A DNA stretch of 24,107 nt from Paulinella micropora (Eukaryota; Cercozoa; Imbricatea; Euglyphida). Where the stretch lies: NCBI GenBank assembly GCA_009731375.1, contig BJOX01000209.1, positions 292,667 through 316,773 on the forward strand, read 5' to 3'. This document shows positions 9,001 through 16,199 of the stretch, piece after piece (position 1 is the stretch's first letter; every line of letters begins with the position of its first letter). The position numbers and the translations under genes are program-made. The notes under the pieces were generated by a model. That model was not told where the DNA came from and searched no databases. It was given only the letters and a program-made list of their open reading frames with translations.

Positions 9001-9115
9001 CTACTACTTTAAATTCCCTTTTGTTTTCTCTAGTCTCAGTTTTCCTCAAATTCGCCCTTACCTTCGCTAGTTCTACATTCTCCTTTGTTGGTCTGGGTGG
9101 TAGTGGTGGTGGCAT
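6032..9115 (-). CDS. polB: Protein-primed family B DNA polymerase with N-terminal Cys/His domain
   Basis: 1,027 residues with a complete proofreading and polymerase core. Exo I is D336-L-E338 (HYDLETW), Exo II is N427...D432 (NGFNGANFDH), Exo III is Y516-x3-D520 (YLKCD). Motif A is D620 in DADVVSLYPTAM, motif B is K746...N750...Y753-G (KLFMNSLYGK), motif C is Y851-T-D853-T-D855-S, followed by the K897-L-Y motif. The order and the ~125-residue insertion between A and B fit the protein-primed subgroup (phi29, adenovirus, Polinton, adintovirus). Before the exonuclease is an extra domain: NNNCLFF (Cys189) and NNHYVGL (His272) resemble an OTU-like Cys/His pair, followed by a zinc-knuckle-like C284-x2-C287-x7-H295-x-C297. 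The extreme N-terminus is Pro-rich, then basic and helical. The frame is uninterrupted, so the gene looks functional. It replicates linear viral DNA from a terminal protein, here not identified. Confidence 0.97.
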   Translation of the reverse strand: MPPPLPPRPTKENVELAKVRANLRKTETRENKREFKVVELKSRRDNRLNSLTYEKQGLNINFYDTDALEREVLIPILLDAKRNGMTGNADVHITITYITDHEELNRYYKKKTFNSFQIKNYDDFIEMLNEFNISNIEASGLGYDRIIEYAKVVVIQENGGGCYEGKYKCKKTKSEESILVSPASKNNNCLFFLCKDILNMPLINRKRCNDIREQFNLSNDCPIPFSTAVKILNALIKEGKTYEITNAYTKETISTNNIGEEADIMIFLENNHYVGLIKRHKSKCEKCLYEYYDKHTCNPKRINYANTRILKNGQRHLITKFHKEKYNNKNEILHYDLETWRNKMISDGFDIHDCYIVGYTQGTDGFKYFAGKDCISKFLDLLLDRGRKLALEWSNKQSHNPVKKVAGVRKKKKKDEEAPILYVNGFNGANFDHYFIKQELIRRGIKPKSHMINNGSIISLQFENIKMWDMCKHTQGTLKENLENMKCKTLKGDFDHDQAAEWEIMSEELRNKCLEYLKCDVMGLKELYDKINTEIFEKHSVNLTSYISTSSLAFNIWKKMIDGKHDVRLPTIEQEKAFRKAVIGARTYPSKKRFISKQYNDYLAGKITFDELTDYLVDADVVSLYPTAMLNLFMVGEIKMAIAPFDYNNLPIGIYNVDYISPKDILHSRIGQRNKMGSLKWNLADMKDQWLTSVDIEDMIKEGYDITIHKGYYTEEAEPVFKEYILEMFKAKENSEKGTPQYLLAKLFMNSLYGKMIQRPIPTEAEYIKSNEEYWKFWTKNYISDVVEFKDKDGNKLWRVSGIPRKEEIIEESITKPSHYGAFILAYSRRIMYNYIKEANPNKDIETDFYYTDTDSLVLHVRFAKLIKRLGDKSLGGITDDLGDYCKIIRGIWIAPKLYMLEFTTNEAFLPYLTKNNLKHKDKGVHIIECYKNEGVKKRYYHLRGKGLNSKGLNPEVYEKMDLGESIENVRDFQMKKIHLSRNSKQQNINHFSIIHTTNIKKKVNENKWCGREFINENDSIPYGFDI

Positions 9116-9277
9116 TACTTTTATATTGATATGGATATAAAAATAATAAAATAAATTAAATTGTTTTACCGATATTATATATAATAAAAAATCTTACATT
9201 TAAATAGAAATTAATTTTAGTTGATACTATGATATCATCGTCTAATTTATGTTGAAGCAAAAAAGTATTTTCACCCA
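9116..9277. promoter_or_regulatory. Polymerase upstream region with A/T palindromes
   Basis: A/T-rich gap between the polymerase start and the next minus-strand gene. It contains the perfect palindrome ATGATATCAT at 9229-9238 and TATTATATATAATA near 9170-9185. The latter could be a TATA-type element for the polymerase, about 60 nt upstream of its ATG, a longer leader than the other genes here have. The roles are inferred. Confidence 0.35.
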
Positions 9278-9457
9278 TTACAATTTCTCTCTTGCTTTCA
9301 TTTCTTCATACTCTTTAAGTTTCCTGTTTCGTTCTTTCAATTTTTCCTTTCTTCTTATATTTACTACTTCGCGGTGCTTATGATAATAAGCAGTTGCTTT
9401 TTCATTATTCGCCTTTCGTTTGTCTTCAGGTGTGAGATATTTCTTATGTCTCCCCAT
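9278..9457 (-). CDS. Small highly basic protein
   Basis: 59 residues, from the ATG at 9457-9455 to the TAA at 9280-9278; too short for common ORF cut-offs. The sequence begins MGRHKKYLTPEDKRKAN and continues as a Lys/Arg/Glu-rich helix to the C-terminus. It has no cysteines and no membrane segment. Small basic helical proteins beginning this way are common in Polinton-like viruses and may bind DNA; I cannot assign a function. The ATG is preceded by an A/T-rich ACTTATAATATAGAT leader, the same type of element found at the neighbouring genes, which supports the start. Strong lysine and arginine content in an A/T-rich genome also makes a chance ORF possible, but the promoter context argues for a real gene. 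Confidence 0.55.
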   Translation of the reverse strand: MGRHKKYLTPEDKRKANNEKATAYYHKHREVVNIRRKEKLKERNRKLKEYEEMKAREKL

Positions 9458-9465
9458 ATCTATAT

Positions 9466-9508
9466 TATAAGTAATATAATTTATTTCTTTAAATGGTTTT
9501 ACATTTTA
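9466..9508. repeat. 43-nt intergenic repeat, copy 1 (hairpin plus TATA element)
   Basis: Nearly identical to 9787-9829. On the minus strand each copy carries an imperfect hairpin (CATTTTAAA/TTTAAATG, stem at 9488-9510) at the end of one gene, then the TTACTTATA element leading into the next gene. It behaves as a combined transcript-end and promoter cassette; that function is inferred. Confidence 0.6.
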
Positions 9509-9782
9509 AATTAAATTATTATTTAATACAATCATCACCCTTAATTTAAGTTGTGCGATTGCTTCTTCACAAATTTGCCATTTGTGGATATTCAACATGG
9601 TCGGATCAGCTAGTAATGCTATGTTTCTCTGTTCATTCCAAAACTTAAAAGCCTTACTATCGTTGAAGCGTTTCTCTTCTTGTGTATTTTTTAATCCTTC
9701 TATCGTGTGCTAGTGCTTCTGGAAAATGTAAGTTAAATAGTTCTTTCAATTCCTTGTCCGCTTGTTTCATTATAAAAGACAT
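9506..9782 (-). pseudogene. Small virus gene with a frameshift
   Basis: The ATG at 9782-9780 is preceded by the TATATAAT element. The first ~25 codons (starting MSFIMKQADKELKELF) look like ordinary coding sequence, but that frame soon stops. A second frame, offset by one base, is open from about 9712 down to the TAA at 9508-9506 and encodes FKFWNEQRNIALLADP and MLNIHKWQICEEAIAQL. The two halves together would make one protein of about 90 residues with a single one-base break near 9700-9712. It could be a real mutation or a sequencing indel. I do not recognise the family. The gene ends inside copy 1 of the 43-nt repeat. Confidence 0.5.
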
Positions 9783-9786
9783 ATTA

Positions 9787-9829
9787 TATAAGTAATAATA
9801 TTTATTTCTTTAAATGGTTTTACATTTTA
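9787..9829. repeat. 43-nt intergenic repeat, copy 2
   Basis: Matches 9466-9508 with only a small rearrangement in the TA-rich part. It overlaps the stop of the zinc-finger gene (9820-9822) and provides the TATATAAT element next to the ATG at 9782. This duplicated cassette may mark a past duplication of a small gene unit. Confidence 0.6.
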
Positions 9830-10053
9830 TTTTTATAATACCTTTCAATGTCATCCTTTCTACGAGTTATACGAATAATTTTATGTCCTCCTATCATAAC
9901 CTCTTCTTTCTCAGCGAAGAAGTCTCTATGAAAGTCAGATTTTTCATGTTGATATTTTCCATATATACCTATTACCTTACCACATACACAGGTGTATTTC
10001 TGTTTTCTTCTTTCCTTTACATATTCCGCTCTCTTCTGTTTGCGAGTATCCAT
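9820..10053 (-). CDS. Small basic zinc-finger protein
   Basis: 77 residues. A basic N-terminus (TRKQKRAEYVKERRKQ) is followed by a zinc-finger-like pattern C22-V-C24-G, then H36 and H42 (KYTCVCGKVIGIYGKYQHEK, then SDFH), i.e. C-x-C-x11-H-x5-H. Small proteins of this layout occur in virophages and Polinton-like viruses and presumably bind nucleic acid. The C-terminal part is Lys/Arg-rich (GHKIIRITRRKDDIERYY). The start is supported by CTTATATAG touching the ATG on the coding strand (10054-10062). It is the outermost gene of the minus-strand group; beyond it there is no further virus-like gene. Confidence 0.65.
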   Translation of the reverse strand: MDTRKQKRAEYVKERRKQKYTCVCGKVIGIYGKYQHEKSDFHRDFFAEKEEVMIGGHKIIRITRRKDDIERYYKNKM

Positions 10054-10155
10054 CTATATAAGATAGAATTTTCTTTTTATGATACATACATGTTTTCTTG
10101 TAGTGTGCTGTATAAGGCTATTTGGTTGTTTTTGTTTCTTTGTATTTATTTTACT

Positions 10156-10227
10156 GGGAAATCAATAGGAGAGGGTGCGATACATTTTACGAAGGTCGTT
10201 TTTGAGGAAAAAAAACGACCCAGTAAA
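10156..10227. repeat. 72-nt nested hairpin repeat, copy 1
   Basis: Shares with 10408-10478 the ordered blocks GGGAAATCAATAGGA, CGATACATTTTACGAAGG and a hairpin GGTCGTTTT...AAAACGACC. Copy 1 also has an outer 9-bp inverted repeat, TTTACTGGG at 10150-10158 with CCCAGTAAA at 10219-10227, so the whole repeat can fold into one nested stem. It lies just outside the last virus-like gene and may belong to the virus end region. Confidence 0.7.
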
Positions 10228-11038
10228 TTTCATGTTATACTAACCTAGTTTGCTTTACTTAAAAAAAAAATTGCTTTACTTTTATTTTTCCGCTTTACTT
10301 TTATTTTTTCTGTAAAAATATAAAGGAATTTCTTTATTCTGCTTTCTTGTATTTATCAAAAATTCTGCTTTTTTATTTTGCTGTTTTGTTGCTTAGTATT
10401 GATTTGCGGGAAATCAATAGGAAGGACGATACATTTTACGAAGGTCGTTTTGAGGATACGAAAAAACGACCCAGTAAAACGTGTATTTATCTACTTGGTG
10501 TGTTTGTTTTCGCTGTGAGAGGGGGTTGTGAAATGTCGTTATTCTGTTTCTGTCTTGTTACTGTTTGCCCTACTTGGCACTCTTGTGAAATACATGTATC
10601 CTATACCTGTTTTCTTTGTTTTCTCTTAGCGGACATGTTGGCTGTCTTGAACATGCACAAAACGTGTGTTTTTATGTTTGTTTTCCTTGTCCTTGTCAGC
10701 TTTGTTTTCCTTATCTGTCTGTGCACTTTCTTTTTCTGCAACTATTTCATGTGTTTGTGTCAAATACCTTTCCCCTTGCCTTGACCTGTGCTCCTACATT
10801 GTATTTACGTGTCCCCCAAGTAATTCCCCCCCTTCAATTCACATTTTCATTCACGTTTTCCGTTGCCACTCACGACATGTATGCTTGTATTTATCCATTT
10901 TTTGGTTTTTGTGTCTCCTTGTTCACATTCACCTATGTGCTATATGTAGTCTTTTTTGCTTTTCTGTGTTTGTTCTTGTTGTATATGAGGTGCTCTTGGA
11001 ATCTGATGATAAATTTGTATTTTTTTCAGGGTGTCTAC
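10228..11038. other. T-rich non-coding transition from virus-like to animal-type DNA
   Basis: Apart from repeat copy 2, I see no credible gene here. The stretch has three copies of GCTTTACTT around 10250-10310, then long T-rich, C/T-rich sequence whose open frames translate into Phe/Leu/Cys runs typical of T-rich DNA. A polypyrimidine stretch ending in TTTTTTTCAG lies at about 11020-11029, just before the ATG at 11039, and could be a splice acceptor. There is no run of N, so the boundary between the two DNA types is continuous in this assembly. Confidence 0.5.
10408..10478. repeat. 72-nt nested hairpin repeat, copy 2
   Basis: The second copy of the 10156-10227 unit, 252 nt downstream in the same orientation. 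It lacks the outer TTTACTGGG arm but has its own perfect 8-bp inverted repeat ATTGATTT/AAATCAAT at about 10399-10419. It keeps the GGTCGTTTT/AAAACGACC stem. Confidence 0.7.
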
Positions 11039-11806
11039 ATGCAGGCTGCGCTTCCTTTGGTGAACGACCCCGTCTTTGGCCCTCCCCACTTCGCCGACCT
11101 CATGTCAGAGCGTCAGCTCACTGACTTGGTCGAGGGGTGGAATGTGGGGTGGCCTGCTGCGGTTCCTGGGGAGGAATACGCGGTTACCTTGCGCCGCGTC
11201 ATTTATGCTGCCTGGCCCCAGCACGTTGGGGTGGGGGGGTCCCGCCCCCCCCTCCGCACCGAACGTAGGGAGGTCTCGCTGCACAACGTGGCAGCAGCCC
11301 CCCCCAGACCTGGCATTAGGCCAAAAACAAAATTCAATAGCTACCAAGACTTGTTTTTGCTCCCCCGGCAAACCCCGGTAGCCCTGGCACGTCGTGCCTT
11401 AGGACAGCAAGTCCTATCTGCCATTACTCTTAGGCGGGGTGCAAAAAGCAACCTTGATTTCAAAGTGATGTCGGACTTTGAACACCCCCCCAGTACCGTC
11501 CGTGCCCTCTTTGAGGGCACGGGCGTTAACATCGTCTACGACACGGTCAGTGACGACCCGTCACTGCCGTTCCGGGGTGTTTTGGTGGTGGGGTTCCCCG
11601 ACTTACATAACATCGCTTCTGCCATCACCGGGCAGCCACCAAGTGTGGATATGGACGTGAGCGTCCTGACTGCTTACAAGTCAGAATTGAGGAGGGTTGC
11701 GACAATCCTGAAGGACAAAGATCACGTTGTCAAAAAAAGAAAACGTGCAGAGCCCGAGGAGGTGCCCCCCCCCCTTTTTTTTGTTTTTTTTTTTTGTTTT
11801 TTTTAG
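11039..11806 (+). CDS. Unidentified intronless ORF, moderate GC
   Basis: The ATG at 11039 opens 255 codons of ordinary composition, clearly different in base use from the A/T-rich virus genes. I do not recognise the protein. It has no membrane segment or signal peptide; it contains a basic KKRKRAEPEE near residue 240 that resembles a nuclear localisation signal, and beta/alpha-looking stretches (FRGVLVVGFPD, ALFEGTGVNIVYD). The last ~13 codons are encoded by C and T runs (11765-11803) and are doubtful: an indel there would change the end. Upstream in-frame codons to 10616 are T-rich leader and are left out. A polyadenylation signal lies 80 nt after the stop. It could be a host gene exon or a virus-derived gene. 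Confidence 0.5.
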   Translation: MQAALPLVNDPVFGPPHFADLMSERQLTDLVEGWNVGWPAAVPGEEYAVTLRRVIYAAWPQHVGVGGSRPPLRTERREVSLHNVAAAPPRPGIRPKTKFNSYQDLFLLPRQTPVALARRALGQQVLSAITLRRGAKSNLDFKVMSDFEHPPSTVRALFEGTGVNIVYDTVSDDPSLPFRGVLVVGFPDLHNIASAITGQPPSVDMDVSVLTAYKSELRRVATILKDKDHVVKKRKRAEPEEVPPPLFFVFFFCFF

Positions 11807-11885
11807 GTGTGGATATCAAAGTAATTTCACCATCAACTGCAAAACAAAATATTAAGCCTCAGAGATATTTCAGTGCCTTATTATT

Positions 11886-11891
11886 AATAAA
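11886..11891 (+). promoter_or_regulatory. AATAAA polyadenylation signal
   Basis: AATAAA lies 80 nt downstream of the stop of the 11039-11806 ORF, in A/T-rich sequence. In such context chance occurrence is easy, so the support is modest. Confidence 0.3.
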
Positions 11892-11942
11892 ATATTTTAC
11901 TACTACTGATTAATTACAATATTAATGCACGTAAGCCGGTTC

Positions 11943-12284
<342 letters not shown>

Positions 12285-12293
12285 ATAATAATT

Positions 12294-12295
<2 letters not shown>

Positions 12296-12342
<47 letters not shown>

Positions 12343-12420
12343 GTAATAATAATAATAATAATAATAATACTATGATATAATAATATTAATATTAATATTA
12401 ATAATAATAATAATAATAAT
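12296..12420. repeat. (AAT)n microsatellite with ATTAAT variants
   Basis: AAT-type repeat, degenerate at its right part (AATATTAATATT), between the SINE head and the fold-back element. Confidence 0.85.
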
Positions 12421-12693
12421 ATTGCTGTTGACATTCAAGACAACAACAAAAATTAGTTTTTCATTTTTGTGTCAGATTTTCATTTTTGTGACAGTTTTTC
12501 ATTTTTGTGACAAAAATTCAAATTTTCAAATTTAACGGTAACATTTCGCGAAAATTTACGATATTTTGCGGACGAATATAGCCGTTAATTTGAAAAATTC
12601 AAATTTTCACCCAAAATCAAAATTCCAACCAAAACTGAAATTCCAACCAAAACAGAAAAATCAATTTTTTTTGTTGTCTTGAATGTCAACAGC

Positions 12694-12696
<3 letters not shown>
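12421..12696. mobile_element. MITE-like fold-back element with 26-bp perfect terminal inverted repeats
   Basis: The 26 nt at 12421-12446 (starting ATTGCTGTTGACATTC) are the exact reverse complement of 12671-12696. Inside are a second inverted pair (AAATTTAACGG near 12528 with CCGTTAATTT near 12583) and three tandem copies of a TTTTCATTTTTGTGACAG-like unit (about 12456-12521). No protein is encoded. The flanks are AAT repeat, so the duplicated target (possibly TA or AAT) is hidden. It is probably a non-autonomous DNA transposon. Confidence 0.75.
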
Positions 12697-12736
<40 letters not shown>

Positions 12737-12740
12737 TTAA
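12697..12740. repeat. (AAT)n microsatellite
   Basis: Short AAT tract continuing from the right end of the fold-back element. Confidence 0.85.
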
Positions 12741-12764
12741 TAATTTATTAATCCAAAAAAATCC

Positions 12765-13062
12765 TCATCCGCCCACATCCTCTCCTTGCTGAGACCGATG
12801 ACAAGGTCTAAATCAACTTCAGCTTCAGCGCGGCACTCTTCTTCATGTTTCTGAAAAGGTTATTTTGTACACATAGTACTTAGCGCAAATTGAGCAACGG
12901 AAATTGTAGTCTTTTTTCTTGTACCCCCAGAACTGGAGCTCTTTGACACGATAGTTAGCCTGTAAAAGCTCTAACATCCACGTATCATGAGTCGCGACGA
13001 GTGTTACGCTTGAAAAAAAGCTGTGAATGCATGTTGTTCACTAGCTCCAGCGACTGACAAGA
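12765..13062 (-). pseudogene. Degraded coding fragment with C2HC zinc-finger-like motif
   Basis: Read on the minus strand, three adjoining frames look protein-like: LELVNNMHSQLFF from about 13050, then THDTWMLELLQANYRV and FWGYKKKDYNFRCSICAKYY, then QKHEEECRAEAEVDLDLV and KERMWADEDFF toward 12765. The Cys-x2-Cys of the second and the His-x4-Cys of the third would make a C2HC finger if one base were shifted near 12855-12865. Another shift lies at a T run near 13010. I cannot assign it; a transposon or virus-derived gene fragment is possible. Confidence 0.35.
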
Positions 13063-13067
13063 AAACT

Positions 13068-13256
13068 AGGCCTTCGGTTTAATGAAGTTAACAATTTAAC
13101 CTCTGGTCGATCCATACAAATCGTTAGCTCAAGAGCTATTGATTTAACTAGATGGTGACCTACGTCTCAAGTTATTAAAGATAATGAGAAATTATTAAAA
13201 TATTAAAGTATTAAAATAAAATGACTTAGATAAAAAATATTAAAATAAAATAAAAT
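13068..13256. repeat. ~185-bp direct repeat R, copy 1
   Basis: Starts AGGCCTTCGGTTTAATGAAG and matches 13827-14010 with only a few changes. It is unique-looking sequence with no gene, followed by AAT repeat. Together with the downstream S repeat it forms a duplicated unit about 760 bp apart. Confidence 0.9.
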
Positions 13257-13273
13257 AATAATAATAATAATAG

Positions 13274-13512
13274 TGCTTCTCAGTCAATGGCGAATGCATT
13301 TCTGCACATGTGCCTCCATCGTCTCACCCGTGAGGGGAGTACGAAGATTTGACGATAGGCTCTACTGACACCCCCGCAAGGCAGCTCCAAGCCTTCCAGA
13401 CAGACCAATACTTTCAAAGAAAATATCCTTTGAAAATACTGGCACCGACGGGAATCGAACTGGCGACAGGTCCCATATGGTAGACCTTAACCACTGGGCT
13501 GTCGCGGTGCCA
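13274..13512 (-). mobile_element. tRNA-derived SINE, copy 2
   Basis: Same family and orientation as 12055-12284. The head is better preserved: GGCACCG pairs with CGGTGCC, the A-box-like CAGCCCAGTGGTTAAGG is at about 13486-13505, and the B-box is at 13451-13461 (revcomp GTTCGATTCC). The body carries an extra ~15 nt near 13416-13432 relative to copy 1. The (ATT)n tail lies at 13240-13273. It sits inside the AAT tract of the first duplicated unit and is absent from the second unit. Confidence 0.8.
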
Positions 13513-13513
13513 C

Positions 13514-13514
<1 letters not shown>

Positions 13515-13601
<87 letters not shown>

Positions 13602-13612
13602 ATAATAATAAT
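13515..13612. repeat. (AAT)n microsatellite
   Basis: AAT repeats with few interruptions, between the SINE head and S-repeat copy 1. Confidence 0.9.
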
Positions 13613-13656
13613 AAAATAGTAATAACAATAATAATAAATATATATGGAATTAACAA

Positions 13657-13687
<31 letters not shown>

Positions 13688-13719
13688 AGATTAATCTGTT
13701 ATAAAGTCAAAGTAAAGTT

Positions 13720-13721
<2 letters not shown>
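13613..13721. repeat. ~110-bp direct repeat S, copy 1
   Basis: Begins AAAATAGTAATAACAATAAT, includes a TATATA stretch and AGATTAATCT, and ends AAAGTTCT. Matches 14065-14176 closely. Confidence 0.85.
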
Positions 13722-13803
<82 letters not shown>

Positions 13804-13820
13804 CTACTACTACTCCTACT
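13720..13820. repeat. (CTA)n microsatellite
   Basis: About 100 nt of CTA repeats with CTC variants near the right end. Confidence 0.9.
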
Positions 13821-13826
13821 AGGCCT

Positions 13827-14004
13827 AGGCCTTCGGTTTAATGAAGTTAAGAATTTAACCTCTGGTCGATCCATACAAATCGTTAGCTCAAGAGCTATTG
13901 ATTTAACTAGATGGTGACCTACGTCTCAAGTTATTAAAGATAATGAGAAATTATTTAAAAAAATTAACGTATTAAAATAAAATGACTTAGATTAAAAATA
14001 TTAA

Positions 14005-14010
<6 letters not shown>
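13827..14010. repeat. ~185-bp direct repeat R, copy 2
   Basis: Second copy of 13068-13256, followed directly by an uninterrupted AAT tract (14008-14064) without the SINE. Confidence 0.9.
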
Positions 14011-14064
<54 letters not shown>

Positions 14065-14068
<4 letters not shown>

Positions 14069-14176
14069 TAGTAATAACAATAATAATAAATATATATGGA
14101 ATAAACAAATATATATATGTATATATATATTATATATATATTAGATTAATCTTTTATGAAGTCAAAGTAAAGTTCT
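14065..14176. repeat. ~110-bp direct repeat S, copy 2
   Basis: Second copy of 13613-13721. After it the sequence enters a long A run instead of the CTA repeat. Confidence 0.85.
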
Positions 14177-14193
14177 AGTTCAGTTAGGAACGA

Positions 14194-14194
14194 G

Positions 14195-14293
<99 letters not shown>

Positions 14294-14303
14294 NNNNNNN
14301 NNN
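14194..14303. other. ~97-nt poly-A run and 10-N gap
   Basis: An A run from about 14195 to 14292 ends in a T and a gap of exactly 10 N (14294-14303). The run length and the join are assembly-dependent. Sequence across this gap should not be trusted. Confidence 0.9.
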
Positions 14304-14416
14304 TTGAAAGAGTTATATTCTCACTCAGTACTATATATATATATACATATATATATATTTATATATTATATATATATATGTTGAAAGTGTTATATTCTCA
14401 CTCAGTACTATATATA
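14304..14416. repeat. Short direct repeat around a TA-rich spacer
   Basis: TTGAAAGAGTTATATTCTCA (14304) recurs with one change at 14381, each followed by CTCAGTACTATATATA. Separation is 77 nt. It lies next to a gap and could be an assembly duplication. Confidence 0.7.
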
Positions 14417-14459
14417 ACGGTGGCACTCGCAAAAGCTGGTAGACACGAGGTGACTCCCC

Positions 14460-14840
<381 letters not shown>

Positions 14841-15447
14841 TCACTCGGCACTGGAAACGTCTCTCAAATACGCACGACCCACGAGGGTAGTGACATGTCC
14901 TCTACAGCACATGCATACACTCCAAGACTCCCGTGCTTCCCGTACGATTACCTGATAAACTCAATACTTTAATACTCGCGGTTCTACGTTCACGACTGTA
15001 CGGGACCTCCTATGCTTCATTCGCGGCCTACGTTCACGACCGGACGGAACCTTTTATGTTTTGTACATGTGTTTTCTTTTGTCTTTTGTTTATGTTTTTT
15101 GCCCCAGTGCCGTGACAACGAAGAATGTCAGCACGCCCAATACACCTTCTTCCTCTCCAACGCCCACGACAGGACCGTCTAGCCAATTAAGGAGGACCAG
15201 CTCCTTGCAACTTCTGAATCTCGCTCCGTCTACCTGTCGAACCGATCCCTACGACCAACCTATTTCCCACCACCCACGTCTCTTTTTACGAACTGTTCTT
15301 TAGCTATTGACAGTGCCATTTTTTCTGGTTCGTATTACCAATATTCTCTAACTAAAGTGCGAACACCGCACATTCTCGCTATGAAGGGAGGACGGTGGGG
15401 AGTGCACAGCACGTAGCGCTTAAAAACACCCCTGGCTACACGTCACA
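14841..15447. other. Unassigned non-coding stretch with a 45-bp tandem repeat
   Basis: No gene is convincing. A 45-bp unit starting CGCGG and containing CTACGTTCACGAC occurs twice at 14977-15021 and 15022-15066 with several differences. A purine-rich tract (AAGGGAGGACGGTGGGGAGT, 15383-15402) precedes GTGCACAGCACGTAGC and could be a polypurine tract next to an LTR start, but the N run at 15448 hides the rest. Open frames here are short and of low protein quality. Confidence 0.4.
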
Positions 15448-15878
15448 NNNNNNNNNNNNNNNNNNNNNNNNNNNNNNNNNNNNNNNNNNNNNNNNNNNNN
15501 NNNNNNNNNNNNNNNNNNNNNNNNNNNNNNNNNNNNNNNNNNNNNNNNNNNNNNNNNNNNNNNNNNNNNNNNNNNNNNNNNNNNNNNNNNNNNNNNNNNN
15601 NNNNNNNNNNNNNNNNNNNNNNNNNNNNNNNNNNNNNNNNNNNNNNNNNNNNNNNNNNNNNNNNNNNNNNNNNNNNNNNNNNNNNNNNNNNNNNNNNNNN
15701 NNNNNNNNNNNNNNNNNNNNNNNNNNNNNNNNNNNNNNNNNNNNNNNNNNNNNNNNNNNNNNNNNNNNNNNNNNNNNNNNNNNNNNNNNNNNNNNNNNNN
15801 NNNNNNNNNNNNNNNNNNNNNNNNNNNNNNNNNNNNNNNNNNNNNNNNNNNNNNNNNNNNNNNNNNNNNNNNNNNNNN
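15448..15878. other. Assembly gap (431 N)
   Basis: A run of N. It is followed by G-rich low-complexity sequence to 15925, a type often hard to sequence. Confidence 1.
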
Positions 15879-15925
15879 GAGAGAGGGGGGTGGGGGGTGT
15901 GTGTGGGTGGGGGGGGGGGGGGGGA

Positions 15926-16015
15926 GGCCGGGCTATTTTTTTTGTATGCAAATGCCACACAAAGTTTTTGTTTTTGTTGTTTTTCAATTTTGTTTGGAAA
16001 AGGAGCTTCCAACAA
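15926..16015 (+). repeat. 90-bp flanking repeat, copy 1 (left of the 16.2-18.6 kb gene)
   Basis: Runs from GCCGGGC through a T-rich middle with GGCAAATGC-like (ATGCAAATGC) and ends TTTGGAAAAGGAGCTTCCAA plus CAA. Matches 18833-18921 in the same orientation. Both copies follow a G-rich tract and lie near an N run. Confidence 0.85.
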
Positions 16016-16199
16016 CCGGATGGGGGGAAAGAGCAAAAAGAACTAGACCACCTTTTTTTTAGATACTGTTGTGTTTCTGTTGATTTTTTAACAAGTATTA
16101 TGCTATTAAATAGTCCACTGCTTTACTTTCTTTCTCTCACAAAGAAAAGGACTCTTAGCGCAAAGATTCTCCGTTTCAATAGACAGCTTAGTGAACGCA

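Noticed and set aside
10347-10784. 145-codon plus-strand frame with many Phe/Leu/Cys, looking like a membrane protein
   Set aside because: The hydrophobicity follows from T-rich DNA; it starts within the hairpin repeat and overlaps another T-rich frame of equal quality.
14194-14292. Poly-A tail of a retroposed gene
   Set aside because: The sequence before the A run is the S repeat, not a processed transcript, and the run abuts a 10-N join.
15383-15447. Polypurine tract and LTR start of a Gypsy-type retrotransposon
   Set aside because: Only a purine tract is visible; no TG...CA ends, primer site or pol sequence, and an N gap follows.
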